64,000 nt of DNA. Source: Astropecten irregularis (Eukaryota > Echinodermata > Asteroidea > Paxillosida > Astropectinidae). Made by a program: the position numbers and the translations under genes. The stretch is from contig OZ020258.1 of assembly GCA_963971285.1 (NCBI GenBank), forward strand, positions 15,517,390 through 15,581,389. Reading direction: 5' to 3'. Below the pieces are notes generated by a model. It searched no databases. It was not told the origin of the DNA and saw only the letters and a program-made list of their open reading frames with translations. Below, piece after piece: positions 36,192 to 47,599 of this stretch (position 1 is the first letter of the stretch; every line of letters begins with the position of its first letter).

Positions 36192-36238
36192 AATATTGAC
36201 GCCAATATTGACGCCAATATTGACGCCAATATTTGCGA
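36192..36238. repeat. 12-bp tandem repeat, about 3.5 units
   Basis: AATATTGACGCC is repeated head to tail, with a final partial unit AATATTTGCG. Confidence 0.85.
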
Positions 36239-36388
36239 CTTTTACCGCCAAACTCGGTAACATGTGCCCAGTTAGGGCAACACACCTGGGCAACACGTTT
36301 TTTGGCCCTGTGTACGTACACTAGCAACATTTTGGCCAACATGTTACTGAGATGTTGATGCGACATGTTACCCAACTCGTTTTGCTCT

Positions 36389-36476
36389 GTGTACACTGTC
36401 AACATTTTCAGCAACAAGGTAGGCCTACCTGGGCAACATTTTACCGAGATTGTTACTGAAAATGTTGACAGTGTAC
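36389..36476. repeat. Long hairpin, 26-bp arms
   Basis: Left arm 36391-36416 (GTACACTGTCAACATTTTCA and GCAACA) pairs with right arm 36451-36476 with one mismatch. The preceding 150 bp repeats related words (GCAACATTTTGGCC, AACATGTTAC), so this is probably the end of a foldback MITE. Confidence 0.65.
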
Positions 36477-36765
36477 GCTCTACTCTATACTGTCTTCTTG
36501 TTTCCTCCTTACTCGTTTTCCGTGTATGGATTGGTTTATAAAAGCTTGCTTAACTAATGTAGTCTCTCGTCATCATCATAAATAGCCACTACATTATCCA
36601 AATATCACAACATCTCATAGCCTAGAGGTTGGCAGTATAACGTGCATGCACCAGGAAAAACCCAACCTAACCCACTACGGCTGATGTGGTCAACTCACGA
36701 CTAAAGAATATAGGCCAAACACGTGACTTACAAACAGATTTCATGTGAAAACAAAAGCCATGCAC

Positions 36766-37408
36766 GAGAGGGCGCTATTGCACAGCTATATGGTGCACTA
36801 CACTTAATAGCTCAAAAATCAATGCGCCGAGCTGATTATCATAATGTGTGTACCCTCAAATGTTTTTTTAAATATGCAATTTGGGGGGTCGTGCAATTAA
36901 TATATTGTGTATGTATTGTGCAATTATCACGCTTGTTGCGGAGACTTGAGAAATATTGGTTTAAAATGTGGCCCTACATTGTTTTGAACGTGGAGGGTTG
37001 CTTCATGAAAACTCGTAGCAAGTCGGTTACGGAAAAAAGACATTGAGGTGTATTTTTTTTCTTGGAGTAATTAGCAAAACATTCAATTGGCTAGCAAAGA
37101 CAAAAATGGTAAAGAATTGGGTAGATGAGGGTTCAAACTACCATTTACAATATTGCACACAACTGAGAGACTCCTGGATGAGGGTTTTAACATTTAAGTT
37201 GAGGGATTTTAAACTAATGTCATTTGGAATTTATTTAGGGTGCATTCGTTTAGCTCCCCCGGGTCGACACCAGTCAACCCCGTCTCCATTCTCTCGCTTG
37301 TTTTGTGCAGTAAAACACGACCATTCCCAGAAAGGGCTGACCCGGGGGAGCTAAACGAATGCACCCTTTGTGTGGTGCACCCTTGTAAAAAATGAACAGC
37401 GCCCTCTG
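36766..37408. mobile_element. Inverted-repeat element F, copy 1, carrying a nested MITE
   Basis: It is bounded by GAGAGGGCGCTATT and AACAGCGCCCTCT, with further inverted similarity inward (GGTGCACTACAC and GTGTGGTGCACCC). Its body matches copy 2 (37456-37977) closely: CTCAAAAATCAATGCGCCGA, TTTTTAAATATGCAATTTGG, ACGTGGAGGGTTGCTTCATG and others. A 129-bp MITE is inserted at 37238. A frame open across parts of the element is not a recognisable protein. Confidence 0.75.
37238..37366. mobile_element. Nested 129-bp MITE with perfect 28-bp inverted termini
   Basis: The 28-bp ends at 37238-37265 and 37339-37366 are perfect inverse complements, beginning GGGTGCATTCGTTTAGCTCC. The segment is absent from the matching place in F copy 2, where the sequence runs directly from GTTTAG to TTAGTGTGGTGCACCC. 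That gives direct empty-site evidence for insertion. No clear target-site duplication is visible. Confidence 0.85.
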
Positions 37409-37455
37409 TAACATGCCGTTATTGATCTCAATCTCTCATTTTGGAGAAGAAGGGT

Positions 37456-37977
37456 AAACCACACTAAATAGCTCAAAAATCAATGCGCCGAGCTGATTAT
37501 CATAATGTGTGTACCCTCAAATGTTTTTTAAATATGCAATTTGGGGGGGGGGGGGGGGGGGGGGGTCGTGCAATTAATATATTGTGTAATTTTGACTGGT
37601 TATGAGTGCTTCAGCCTGTTGTGGAGATTTTAGATATTTTGGTTTAAAATCCGGTCCTACATTGTCTTGAACGTGGAGGGTTGCTTCATGAAAACTCGCA
37701 GCAAGTCGGTTACGGACGGAAAACGGACATTTCGGGGGTGTTTTTTTTTCTTGGGGCAATTAGCAAAAAATAAAATCAGTTACCGAACCAAAAATTTAAA
37801 AGTATTGGGTAGATGAGAGTTCACACTACCATTTACAATATTGCACCAACAACTGAGAATCTTCTGGATGGGTTTTTTTGAACTGTGAAGTTGAGGGATT
37901 TTACACAAAGGTCAATGCCAGTTTAGTTAGTGTGGTGCACCCAGAAAGTTTTGTTCCACTCAGTAGAGGGCGCCCTC
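37456..37977. mobile_element. Inverted-repeat element F, copy 2
   Basis: It is in direct orientation to copy 1 and about 50 bp from its end. It lacks the left GAGGGCGC terminus and ends GAGGGCGCCCTC. A G run of 23 (37543-37565) replaces the G run of 6 at 36883-36888 in copy 1. Confidence 0.7.
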
Positions 37978-38389
37978 ACAGATAACAGAACGTTATCAGG
38001 AAAAGATTGTGAACCACCGAATTAGTGATAGTAACATAATATCTTGTTTTGAAGAATATCAGAATGTCATTATGCAGCTTGCCATAGTGTCGATGCCTGA
38101 CGCAGGATTCAAGCTTCTATGAAATCATAATCATAGTAATAATGTCACAGGAACCCAAATATCACAGCATTCGAAATCTCCAATCCCCATACACTACACC
38201 ATAGACTTCCACGTAATGTCACACAAAAAACTTAGTATTTATTAATTCATCCATTATTCATATTATCAATTCGTAATTAACAAGCTTTCAGCCTAGAATC
38301 CTTGTCACTTTAGTAAAACTGGAATGAGGAAAACTGGTGCAAATTAGTTCAGCTTATAAGAAATTCATCTCTTAACAGGCAAATTAAGT

Positions 38390-38746
38390 TTCAAAGGTAA
38401 TATCACACTTTGGTTTTTATCACAGAAATATTAAGGAAGGCAACAATATCAAGGAAAATACAGTAACAGTCATCTGTGAAAATTTCAGTCCCATACGGTG
38501 CCCACTTTTTGAGAAAACAGTGAGATTGCCCACGGAATTTTCTTAATCTTGTCACCGTTATTATTATTTTGTTATCTTTGATAAATCCGACAAATATTTC
38601 CGATAATTGTTTTACTAATTTCTTGATAAATACAGCATTTCAGGCGGAAACAGTTATAGGTACGTTTCTATTAGCCCCATCTTTATACCCTGTAAGTTAT
38701 AGGTAAATCTCTGTTTTGCTTTCCTACCAAAGAATGATACCTTTAA
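38390..38746 (-). mobile_element. MITE family A, full length
   Basis: It starts TTCAAAGGTAATATCACACTT and ends AAAGAATGATACCTTTAA. The interior contains GTAACAGTCATCTGTGAAAA, CCATACGGTGCCCACTTTTT and GATAAATACAGCATTTCAGG in the reverse sense. Confidence 0.8.
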
Positions 38747-38749
38747 TAA

Positions 38750-39375
38750 ATAATCAGTACGAAACAGGCGAAATCACGAAGAAAACGAAAAATAAAATGC
38801 AGAGGAAATCAGGTTCCAAGAATACTACCAAATAACCTGTTTCTTCCCGTAACCACAGCTTGAATAGTTAGCTTTACGCAAGAATTTTGCAGTTTCTTTT
38901 TATTTCACAGTTCAACTTGGCTAACCAACTAATCCTGTATATATGTGAAATTAATGTCGTTTGGCAAATTTTTTTCCTGACAGATTTTAATCTTATTCAA
39001 GCTCACAGTGTTTATTTCCACACAGAGAGACCCTGGACAGATCCAACATGACACATTCTGACCAATTTTTTGCCTGATTTTGCGCTGATTTGAAATGACG
39101 AGAAAAGCAGATTCAAATTTGAAATTGCTTGTCTCAGAAAGTGGGGGAAGTAAAGAACTTCTATTTGATGATTTCACCTCAATACATCTCTGAAGATGAT
39201 GGCAGTTCATTTAAAACCATGACATTAAAAAAAGGTTGAATGACAATATAAACGAAATGTGTTCAAATAAAAGTACTTTTGACAAAATCAAAATTCATTA
39301 AGTTGACTTTTAGGTATAGGTAGCCCTTACCTCCCATATTTGATTATGAGTTACTGTTTTGTTCCTATGCTTGTT
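38750..39375. other. No recognised gene; possible distal 3' UTR signal of the bHLH gene
   Basis: No exon is seen. On the minus strand an AATAAA lies at about 39008. It is the first clear polyadenylation-type hexamer that I noticed downstream of the bHLH stop, about 1.3 kb away. Confidence 0.25.
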
Positions 39376-39379
39376 TGTT

Positions 39380-39742
39380 TTAAATGTATAATACATGATT
39401 GGTAAAAAGTCAAAGAACAGCACTCACACTTTGTCTGATCAAACATGTACATGAAATAACACACCTGTGAAAATTCGAGCTCAATCGGACATCTGAGTCA
39501 CGACAAAATAACGGAACTCATTTTTTTCTTATAAAACATAAAGTATGGTTTTGATCTTACCTCGTGATCAAAATTGTTTTTCGGTCTTTGTTTTACTAAT
39601 TTCTGGATAAAAACACCATTTCAGGCGGAAATATTATACCGGTATGTTTCTACCAGCACCATCTTCATACCCTGAAAGTTATACGTAAATCTGTGAACAT
39701 TTCTGTTTGGGTATGTTACCAATCCTGTACTGCACTTTTAAT
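39380..39742 (-). mobile_element. MITE family B, full length
   Basis: It begins TTAAATGTATAATACATGATTGG and ends CCAATCCTGTACTGCACTTTTAA. It carries AGAACAGCACTCACACTTTG, GAGCTCAATCGGACATCTGA and the central palindrome. It lies 600 bp downstream of the bHLH stop codon and, if the 3' UTR is long, could be transcribed. Confidence 0.85.
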
Positions 39743-40342
39743 CCCATTAGTTCTTCAAACAATCACTGTGTGAGGACGAAACAATTTCTGTTGGGAAAAA
39801 CAACAACTTGAAATGCTGGTAATAGATAGTCTAATTCTCGACATACCCTGGATATTCATAAGAATGATTTTTGCTTAACATGAAAACCAGTTGTTGAATG
39901 TCAAAGGCCAAAAATGATTTTGATTTGGTTGGAAACCGAACATTGTACATTGTCCTCAAGTACTAAACCTATTTGAATTTGTTGCCCAATGGCTAGGTCT
40001 GTGGCAAATTATGCAAAGTTCAATCATTATCGCAATCTTACAAACACTTCATATTATTTGATTAATTACAGTACTTTTGGCCGATTTGATAAGTGCATCG
40101 CCGAAAACCCCAAACATTTTGAAATATTAATTGGAAATAGGTTTAGTGTAAGTCAATTAGGAAGAACAGCTGTTATTTTAAAATGAATATTTAATATTCA
40201 TTTAATAGATATTTAACCTAACAAAATGCAAAATGAGCCTAAATAGTACTGAAACCATTCTTAGAGTCTTAATAAAAACAAAATAAGTAAATACATACAT
40301 GGTAGACGACTCTAGTCCATGGGGGATTAACAAATAACTTGT

Positions 40343-41215
40343 TTAGGGCTTTTCTACACACTGTTGACATGAACTTGCATAGGAGTTCTTAGTGACCCCA
40401 ACTGTCTGTCGAAGGGCTGGTGATATTGATGATACACTGCGTGATGATGGGAATGTTGGGACAATAGATGACTGCCCAGACGATGGTGTGATCAGGTTTG
40501 TATCGTTTGTAGGTGTGGTCAGGTAGCTTGGAATAGGATAACCACTGAAGAAAGGTGTAGTAGGTGGTGTGGATATGTGAATCTGAGACTGATAATTCAC
40601 CATTCTCTTCATCTCATCCAGGGCATTTGCCTGCATCAGTATATAATTCTTGGCAAGAAGGAGAGTTGCAATCTTAGAAAGTTTCCTGACGGAAGGACCA
40701 TGAGCATATGGAATGACAGAGCGCAGATCGTCCAAAGCGTCATTCAGATCGTGCATACGGCGACGTTCTCTTGAATTTATGCTTAATCTATTTTGCTTAC
40801 TCGATCCCTTCCCTGTGGATTTGAAAGTCCCAATTTTCCCAATCATTCGCTGTTTGGGTTGGATGGCATCCCCGTCATCTTCTACATCTGAAGGTTCAGT
40901 GGGCTCGCGAGATCTCGCGATGTCTCTCCCATCTCTGGAAATGCCATGATGGATTTCATCCGAGTCTGTTGAAGATGATGAATTTTCGTCTGAACAACTT
41001 TCCCGATAGCCAAAAAGATGGTGATGTACGGAGCGTTCTGCACCCACCACGGCCCCCCAACGCACGTCATCCGTCTTCACGGGATTGTCAATCATTCTGT
41101 CCAGGGGTGATGTCATGGTTGTATGACGAGGTGTATTTGAAGATTCTGACACACTGATAACCTTTGACCTTTCTCCTACACAGCTGTAATGTCCATAGGT
41201 CTTGTCCTGCGACAT
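40343..41215 (-). CDS. bhlhe22/23-like: bHLH transcription factor, BHLHE22/BHLHE23 (Beta3/Oli) group
   Basis: This is an intronless gene of 290 codons. The bHLH domain covers residues about 141-205. The basic region reads [16 protein letters not shown], with the Glu and Arg residues that contact the E-box. Helix 1 and the loop read [20 protein letters not shown], and helix 2 reads [20 protein letters not shown]. The loop and helix 2 match vertebrate BHLHE22/23 better than Olig, which has a KINSRERKRMHDLN-type basic region and LARNYILMLT. Residues 71-120 are acidic and Ser-rich, and the C-terminus is rich in Pro, Ser and Thr. The start is supported by an in-frame stop nine codons upstream. Family members are nuclear E-box-binding repressors in neural differentiation. 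Whether this is the single invertebrate orthologue of both vertebrate genes is an inference. Confidence 0.93.
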   Translation of the reverse strand: MSQDKTYGHYSCVGERSKVISVSESSNTPRHTTMTSPLDRMIDNPVKTDDVRWGAVVGAERSVHHHLFGYRESCSDENSSSSTDSDEIHHGISRDGRDIARSREPTEPSDVEDDGDAIQPKQRMIGKIGTFKSTGKGSSKQNRLSINSRERRRMHDLNDALDDLRSVIPYAHGPSVRKLSKIATLLLAKNYILMQANALDEMKRMVNYQSQIHISTPPTTPFFSGYPIPSYLTTPTNDTNLITPSSGQSSIVPTFPSSRSVSSISPALRQTVGVTKNSYASSCQQCVEKP

Positions 41216-41835
41216 GTAAACACCAGTCTTGCAATCAACTGATTACTTACGAAGAGAGTTCACTCGATCATTTCGAACATTTTCTCCTCTCAAATTAAAG
41301 TCGGGTTGATGACACAACAGTGCATGAATGCTGGAGCGGGGACAAAATTCATCTCAAAGCATTTCGATGTCCAGTATGATGCATTCTGCATTGCAGGTCA
41401 TTCCCCTTCGACCTTTACTAGATTCTGTCAAACGGACGTACTTAGTTTAAATGCAAATGAAATGCATTTCAGCACATAAAGTAAATCGAACAGAACATTT
41501 GAAAAGTCTCTCCTCCAAATGAAGCAGTTTTAAGTGAAACACCGTTGATCCTAAGTACATCCGCACAATCCAATGAGTTGCTGAAGTCCCTGGCGCACCT
41601 ACAATGCTATGATGCAGCCAATTCTTGCTTTGTACATGTATGATGCGGATCACGAAACTTGAGCCGTAGACGAACGTGTTGCATCAACGTACCGCCACTG
41701 GGACACGGGACTTCTGACCATTATTGAATTTGACCATCAAAATCTCGTCAAAGGACACAGACAGTTGAGCTAGCCCTTGGTGAGGAGCAGACTGCCGCTC
41801 AGACCTCTTCAAGTTGCTTTCCCCCTCAGTCTTAG
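41216..41835 (-). other. Probable 5' UTR of the bHLH gene
   Basis: It lies between the TATA box and the start codon on the minus strand. It holds no exon of its own that I can support. A frame from an ATG at 41851 sits almost on the TATA box, so it would be upstream of the expected transcription start. A GTAAGT occurs about 30 nt before the start codon, but no matching acceptor pair is convincing. Confidence 0.4.
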
Positions 41836-41856
41836 CCTCCGTGGACTCCATGGAGT

Positions 41857-41863
41857 TTTTATA
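41857..41863 (-). promoter_or_regulatory. TATA box upstream of the bHLH gene
   Basis: TATAAAA on the minus strand, within GTGTATAAAAACTCC, is about 645 bp upstream of the start codon. The expected transcription start is near 41830. The sequence just upstream is moderately GC-rich. The link to the gene rests on position and orientation only. Confidence 0.45.
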
Positions 41864-41899
41864 CACTGGAGTCAGCTTCAGTGACGCCCATTCATTGTC

Positions 41900-44270
41900 C
41901 GCACCACTCTAGAACAGACCCAGCCACGTTCATTGATATGTCAGTTCAAATAAAGCCAGAGCCAATGGCATTACCTAATTAATTAATCAGATCACAATAT
42001 GACAGCATCTCCCTCAGGACAGTGTGTGATGTGGGACCGTCACCAGACACATAGTGCGAGATAAAAAAAAAGAAGTCCAAGTCGACGGCTCTTGCATGTT
42101 TGACTGAACAAACGTTCCACCATAGAGCTACAAACAGCTCTATGGTTCCACTACTTTTCATTTACATGTAATTCATTTGTTGATCAGCGGGAGAGCTTAA
42201 CTTACAAACCGCGTTACCACTGAGTTTGATTTGTGCATCCTGGATTATCATCAATCCAATGTGTATGATCTCAAGGCCGATCCACATCTGATGAAGAATC
42301 TTCAATTCAATGTGTCACCATACACGTGTGATACCTGCAATTGTAAGTACATCATCTGGGCTTTTTCGGTCATTTGGAATCTTATTTCTAATCAATTACC
42401 ACATGTGCCATCATAAACTGACATCCTTAAATATTTACCAAACCTTTGGCCTTGGATCCAAACATTAATTCGTTTGCATAACATTATTGTAGTAATTACT
42501 ACGAAGACATTTGAGGTTACTTGAGAAGTTGAACTACATCCTAATAAATACTAAAACAGATGCTGGATTATTGCGGAAAATTGAGGGACCATGTCACAAC
42601 GACACATTATGGACCGATGGGTTACCTTTACATCAGTAATATTGTCATCTTCATGAAACTGCCGTCGCATTGCCATCGATGGAGCTCGCCCGTCGTCGCA
42701 TGTGCTTAGCTTGACATCGTTGCACTTAAATAAATGATGGCTTTTATTCCGCAGCAGGGCCCCGAGTTATGAAAATTGGCTTGCCACCCCACAAGACCCC
42801 CCCCCCCACCCCAGCATCATCCCACATTTACGATATGCAGGACACGCCATGTATCTTCTTAATTTTCCCAATACCAGTTAAGCTCTTTTATCCCAAAGAA
42901 AAGAGAAATCACATTCATGAGTAGCAGAAGACTGTTTGGAATTCTAAATAATTGCAATTATTCGTTAGTCGGTGAAATCTCGAATTCCCGGAGAACGTTG
43001 CTCAATCATTTATTCCAATCGTTCAGTTTCCAAAACACACGTCATGACACAAAACTAAATCTTCATCTAAATCGCTCTGTTTCTTTTTTTTTCTTTGCAT
43101 AGACATGTAAACTTTTTAAGAATTGTTGTCTTCAGGAACTAATTTTGTTATTCCTTCGCGCAAATACGGGCTTTGCATGGATCAATTCAAACTGAATGTT
43201 ACAAATGTCTGGCCGATAACAAGCATTAATTACTAAACAATGTTGGACTTTTTATGGTCTTGTCTGCATATTTTGAATAAAAAAAACTACAGTCTGATTT
43301 TACATCAGATACTCGAGAAATCATACAGTAAATCCCTCACACACCTTTGCATTCATTATGAACATAGAGCGAACCAAACTTGCATTACGCACGCATCACT
43401 AACTAAAATGATGAAAACATACAGTGTATTGCCATATGGTTCACTTTCAAATCACCAATACATGTACTAGGCCTTGATTGGGGGTAAAGGCATGCAAGTG
43501 AAGTTGACATCAATCGAGGTTTATCATGATCATGATAATTTTTTTTCTAAACTACGAATACAATAATTCACAGAGACCGTGGACTGGAGTGCCACTTGAA
43601 ATATGTTTGTGAAAACTGCAAACCAGATAGCACTGTGGGCATTATTTATCCATAAACCAATGTGCTATCTAGTTTCCCTTAGGCCAGAGACATGGAGATG
43701 GATTCATCCAACAAAGAGAAGCCCTTACCATTTTCCTCCTGCCACTTTGCTCTTGTTGCCCCTCGATACAGATTGAGGGCCTTACGGCTCCCCCTCTTCC
43801 CGCGCAAATGGAGCGAATATTATTAAGAAGCTTTTCGTGAGCATAAACACCCACAGGTCATGGGCTTTTGTTCAGACAAAACCACGACACTTCTTGCTAA
43901 AAAAGAAAACCTGGCTTTACTCACAGTCGTTGTAATCCTGCATCGATCAAGAAATAAGTTCATGTCTGTTGTTACATAATATCTATCCAAGGGGAGATGG
44001 CAGTACGTCTAACATCATTGAGGACAGACGAGGTACACAACTATTACTTTCTGTGATGGACTATTGACTAAAACTGATTGATTTTGTTAACGAAATGTAA
44101 AACATTGAAATGGAAATATGAGCGAAATTACAAGCACTGCATAATTATAGCAAACGATTATGAATACATAGATCTAAACCCATAGTCCCATCTTGATTAC
44201 TGAACTAAGAAAATGACATATACATGTAACTATAAGCACGGTCATTTCTTAACAATACAATAGTACACGT
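41900..44270. other. No recognised gene; 18-bp palindrome at 43521
   Basis: This would hold upstream regulatory DNA of the bHLH gene, but no specific element can be assigned. A perfect palindrome TTATCATGATCATGATAA lies at 43521-43538. A C run of about 11 lies near 42801. Confidence 0.35.
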
Positions 44271-44360
44271 ATAACTGCTGCAAACTGCTCATCAACCAAA
44301 ATAATGATCTTAAATAGGCCCTCTTGGAGGAAACGTCAGTTCCTCCTAACTCCAAGCAAT
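44270..44360. repeat. Fragment sharing two blocks with the 19.8-kb insertion; diverged ribozyme-like motif
   Basis: CTGCTGCAAACTGCTCATCA at about 44277 is the inverse of a block at 19912-19934. It is followed by GGCCCTCTTGGAGGAAACGTC and AGTTCCTCCTAACTCCAAGC. The small arm pair CTC/GAG before GAAACGTC occupies the place of the GATCC/GGATC arms in the other copies. Confidence 0.45.
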
Positions 44361-44369
44361 ACACTAATA

Positions 44370-45535
44370 CATGACACCATGTAGACGGAAATAGTTACTA
44401 GTGCTTATTGGATCAATGGTCTGTCTAGGGGTCAAGGTGTAATCGGCTCACATGAGGTTGGACCCAAATTCAACAAAAAGAAACCCTTAACAACATAGGT
44501 CTTCACAAGATTCTCCTTATTAAAACGATGTCAACTTTCCATGTGAACTAGATACTACGATTGCCATTTTGCTTGACTACAGTCGCTTAATCCATTGCAG
44601 CCAAGACAAGCCCAAGGATGACCAAATGCGCATCATGCCTTGTCCGCTATATGTAGGGGTTTTCTGCTCTCCATATGTCCGACAGCCGCTACGCTGCCAG
44701 CCAACCGTGAATGAAAAATGACTGCGTGATGGGAAACACTACTCCATATAACTCTTGCTGTGAAGTCACACGTTGAAGAATTTAGATTCATCTTGTAGCA
44801 ATTTCACCTCTCTTTTCCTTCTATATCTCTTTTTTTAAATGTTGAACCGTGAAAGCGATCAAGTGTGGCCTCCAGAGACCGTGGTCCATTACGGGAGAAG
44901 CGACCGGCAGAGAAGGCCACATCTGTTGGGTGGTTGTGCTGTGCTGTGGTGTGGTGTGCTGCATAATCCACGCAAATGTTGATGGATAGGGTGGGAACGT
45001 TGGAGCAAGAAAATACGGAGAGGTCACCTCTCGATGGTCCCGGACAATGGTGCACCCCACAATGCATGGTAGAATAGAAACTGAATTGGGGGTGTTCTGA
45101 CTAATCATATTTATCAGTTTTTATTTATTAATTGTATTTTATCTTCGATGCCCAGACCCTCAGGGATTCCCGAGTAGACTTTAAGAAATGATGATTCCTT
45201 CCAACGTGAATTGAAGTTTCATTTCGTCTGATCTTTGTCGTCTTCATGTTTGATCGATTCTGCTTGCTTGCCAATAGCCATGAATATAAATATCGATAAT
45301 GTGAAATATCTCGCTTCCAAGTTCTCATTCGATAAATCCATAGAGGAAGGACTCCTCTGTGATAAAACCAAGTACTTCAAGAGGCGCTCAGTGGTATAGG
45401 ATTTAGCACAGGAATAGTGATGACCACGCAATAGGTATGGGGAGGAATGTTTCTACTTGAGATCATTACGATCTGAGCAAATTAAAATTTTATAATTATT
45501 ATAATTTCATTATAATTACATCATTATAATTTATC
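44370..45535. other. No recognised gene
   Basis: Open frames on the minus strand between 44804 and 45431 show no known domain. The last 60 bp are nearly pure A and T. Confidence 0.35.
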
Positions 45536-45542
45536 AAAGGCT

Positions 45543-45589
45543 AGCCTTTGAGAAAGATCCTGGTGGGATCAAAACGTCAGGCCCTCCTA
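45543..45589 (+). ncRNA. Hammerhead-ribozyme-like motif, copy 2
   Basis: The order is AGCCTTTGAGAAA, arm GATCC, loop TGGT, arm GGGATC, then AAAACGTCAGGCCCTCC. The G of the GAAA core is A here, which would be expected to abolish hammerhead activity. It abuts a family A fragment directly. Confidence 0.35.
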
Positions 45590-45889
45590 ACAATACAGTA
45601 ACAGTCATTTGTGAAAATTTCAGTCCTATACGATGCCCAGTTTTTGAGAAAACTGTGAAAAACGGCCGCAATATTTCTTAAGTTTTTTCTCTTTTATTTT
45701 TGATCTTTTTTAAAGATCAACAAGATTTTCTGTCGTTGTTTTACTAAATTCGGGATAAATACATCATTTCAGGCGGAAAAAATTTAACTGTATGTTTCTA
45801 CCACCACCATCTTCATATTCTGAAAGTTTTACGTAAATCTGTGAACATTTCTGTTTTGGATTCTTACCAAAATATGATACTACCTTTAA
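45590..45889 (-). mobile_element. MITE family A, truncated at one end by the ribozyme-like repeat
   Basis: It begins inside the family at ATACAGTAACAGTCATTTGTG and runs to the normal terminus ATATGATACTACCTTTAA. It contains the TTTTGATCTTTTTTAAAGATC-type centre. The first 60-70 bp of the element are missing, and the ribozyme-like motif occupies their place. Confidence 0.8.
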
Positions 45890-46433
45890 AATAGGGAATA
45901 CTGAGATTTTATCATATTTAATCTGGAACAATAGGAGCGCCTTTGTTCATTTTTGAAGTCTTTTAAAGCTGGCCAATCTTCATTAGTCTATGCAGTCCCA
46001 GCAAAGCACTTTAGCGTAGCAGATGTCCCGGCGGTCCCATGAGTACTGTGCAGGAAATTACGGAAGCGTATAATCCATGTCTCGTTGCTGTAGCGTGTAG
46101 CTCAGTCTATAATAGAATGCCATCCAAATTAACCATGTTACCAGGCTAGCAGCATCTGTGTGCATCAACCAAAGACATCAATAATTATGATGGATTCACC
46201 ATTCTCATCACCACGATCGCTCAGCCGGAGAAATAAAATGTTTTATTAGCATTGTATCAAAGATGATCAAACCCCGCATATCCAATATGCTTGATCTTTA
46301 TCAAATGCTGCATTGGAGTCGCTATTGTGGCATATACTAGCGTATGGCTTGAAATTGGCACCTGTCATATCTCATTTTACGAAAGGGACAATTCATAAGG
46401 CTCATAACATTTTATTCAAACCTGTGCGTTAAC

Positions 46434-46799
46434 TTCAAAAGGTAAAGTACAGGATTGGTTACATACCCAAACATAAATGTTGACAGATTTACGTATAACT
46501 GTCAGGATATGAAGATGGTGATGGTAGAAACATACCGTTAAAATATTTCCGCCGGAAATAGTGCATATATCCAGTAATTAGTCAAACAAAGACTGAAACC
46601 AGTTTTGATATCGGGGTAAGATCAAAACCATTCTTTATGTTTTATAAGAAAAATCAAGTTGGGTTTCGCAATTTTCTCGTGACTCAGATGTCCTATTGAG
46701 CTGATATTTTCACAGGTCTTTTATTTCATGAACATGCTGGATCAGACAAAGCGTGAGTGCTGTTCTGTGAGCTTTACCAATCATGTATTATACCTTTAA
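46434..46799 (+). mobile_element. MITE family B, full length
   Basis: It runs from TTCAAAAGGTAAAGTACAGG to CCAATCATGTATTATACC and TTTAA. It is close to the family consensus, including GATATGAAGATGGTGATGGT, the TTTTGATATCGGGGTAAGATC centre and GTGAGTGCTGTTCTGTGAGC. Confidence 0.85.
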
Positions 46800-47374
46800 A
46801 TGGCTTGCATTTCTAAACTCCACGTGAAGGTTATGGATGGGAGCAGGTGTGCTGAAGGTTTCGAAAAAAAAACAACCCTTTTTGCTGACAGAGACCAGAG
46901 TCTGGAGTTGGGGGCCGTGGAAGTGACATTCAGCTTGATTAGATTTAATGTAATTTAATGCAGGGTGTCGACACAATGCATACAAGATATCATGCCATTG
47001 GATGACGAAATCCTGAAATATGGAAGTCCACATTCTGAGATTATTCATTTTGGGATGACGTCGTCCTTAAATAAATGACATTATCCCAAGGATAATTATC
47101 TCAGGATGTCGAAAGCTAATTTGACAGTGTCGACATCTTGTATGTAATATACCGTTGCCCTTATTCCCCCCCGGGATCTTAGCAAGTCTGATGTCACCTC
47201 CAGAGTACCGTACATGGTTGCTAGGTTCGAGTAGCTCGATACTAGGGACCCATGGTTTCACATATAATGGCCGATGGTATACACACAACTCCCTGTCACT
47301 ACACCATGCTCATGTGGAACACACAATGAGCAATGCATTCTTTATCCAAATTCATGAAGTTGTCGTTTCTACAG

Positions 47375-47562
47375 GGTCAGTTTCCCTTGTGGTTATTTGA
47401 TGATTATATTAATTAAAAAGCCGTATCCTTTTTGAGTGATCTCCCATGTACCGTTCGCAGGCTGCAGCATTGCTACACTTTTCGGTGAAACGATCCTTGG
47501 ATATAGCGGTGTGTGTGCGTGGTTTCAGGAGGTCACCGGTTCGAATCCCGCTCCAGTCAATT
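47375..47562 (+). mobile_element. tRNA-like family D, rearranged copy
   Basis: The family terminus TCAGTTTCCCTTGTGGTTAT lies at 47378. About 140 bp later comes a tRNA-like 3' part: TCAGGAGGTCACCGGTTCGA, then ATCCCGCTCCAGTCAATTTG. The order of the two blocks differs from copies at 5.6 and 58.2 kb, where the terminus lies outside the tRNA-like part. Confidence 0.5.
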
Positions 47563-47599
47563 TGTTTCAACGAATTCAATAAAAACTACTTAGACGCCA

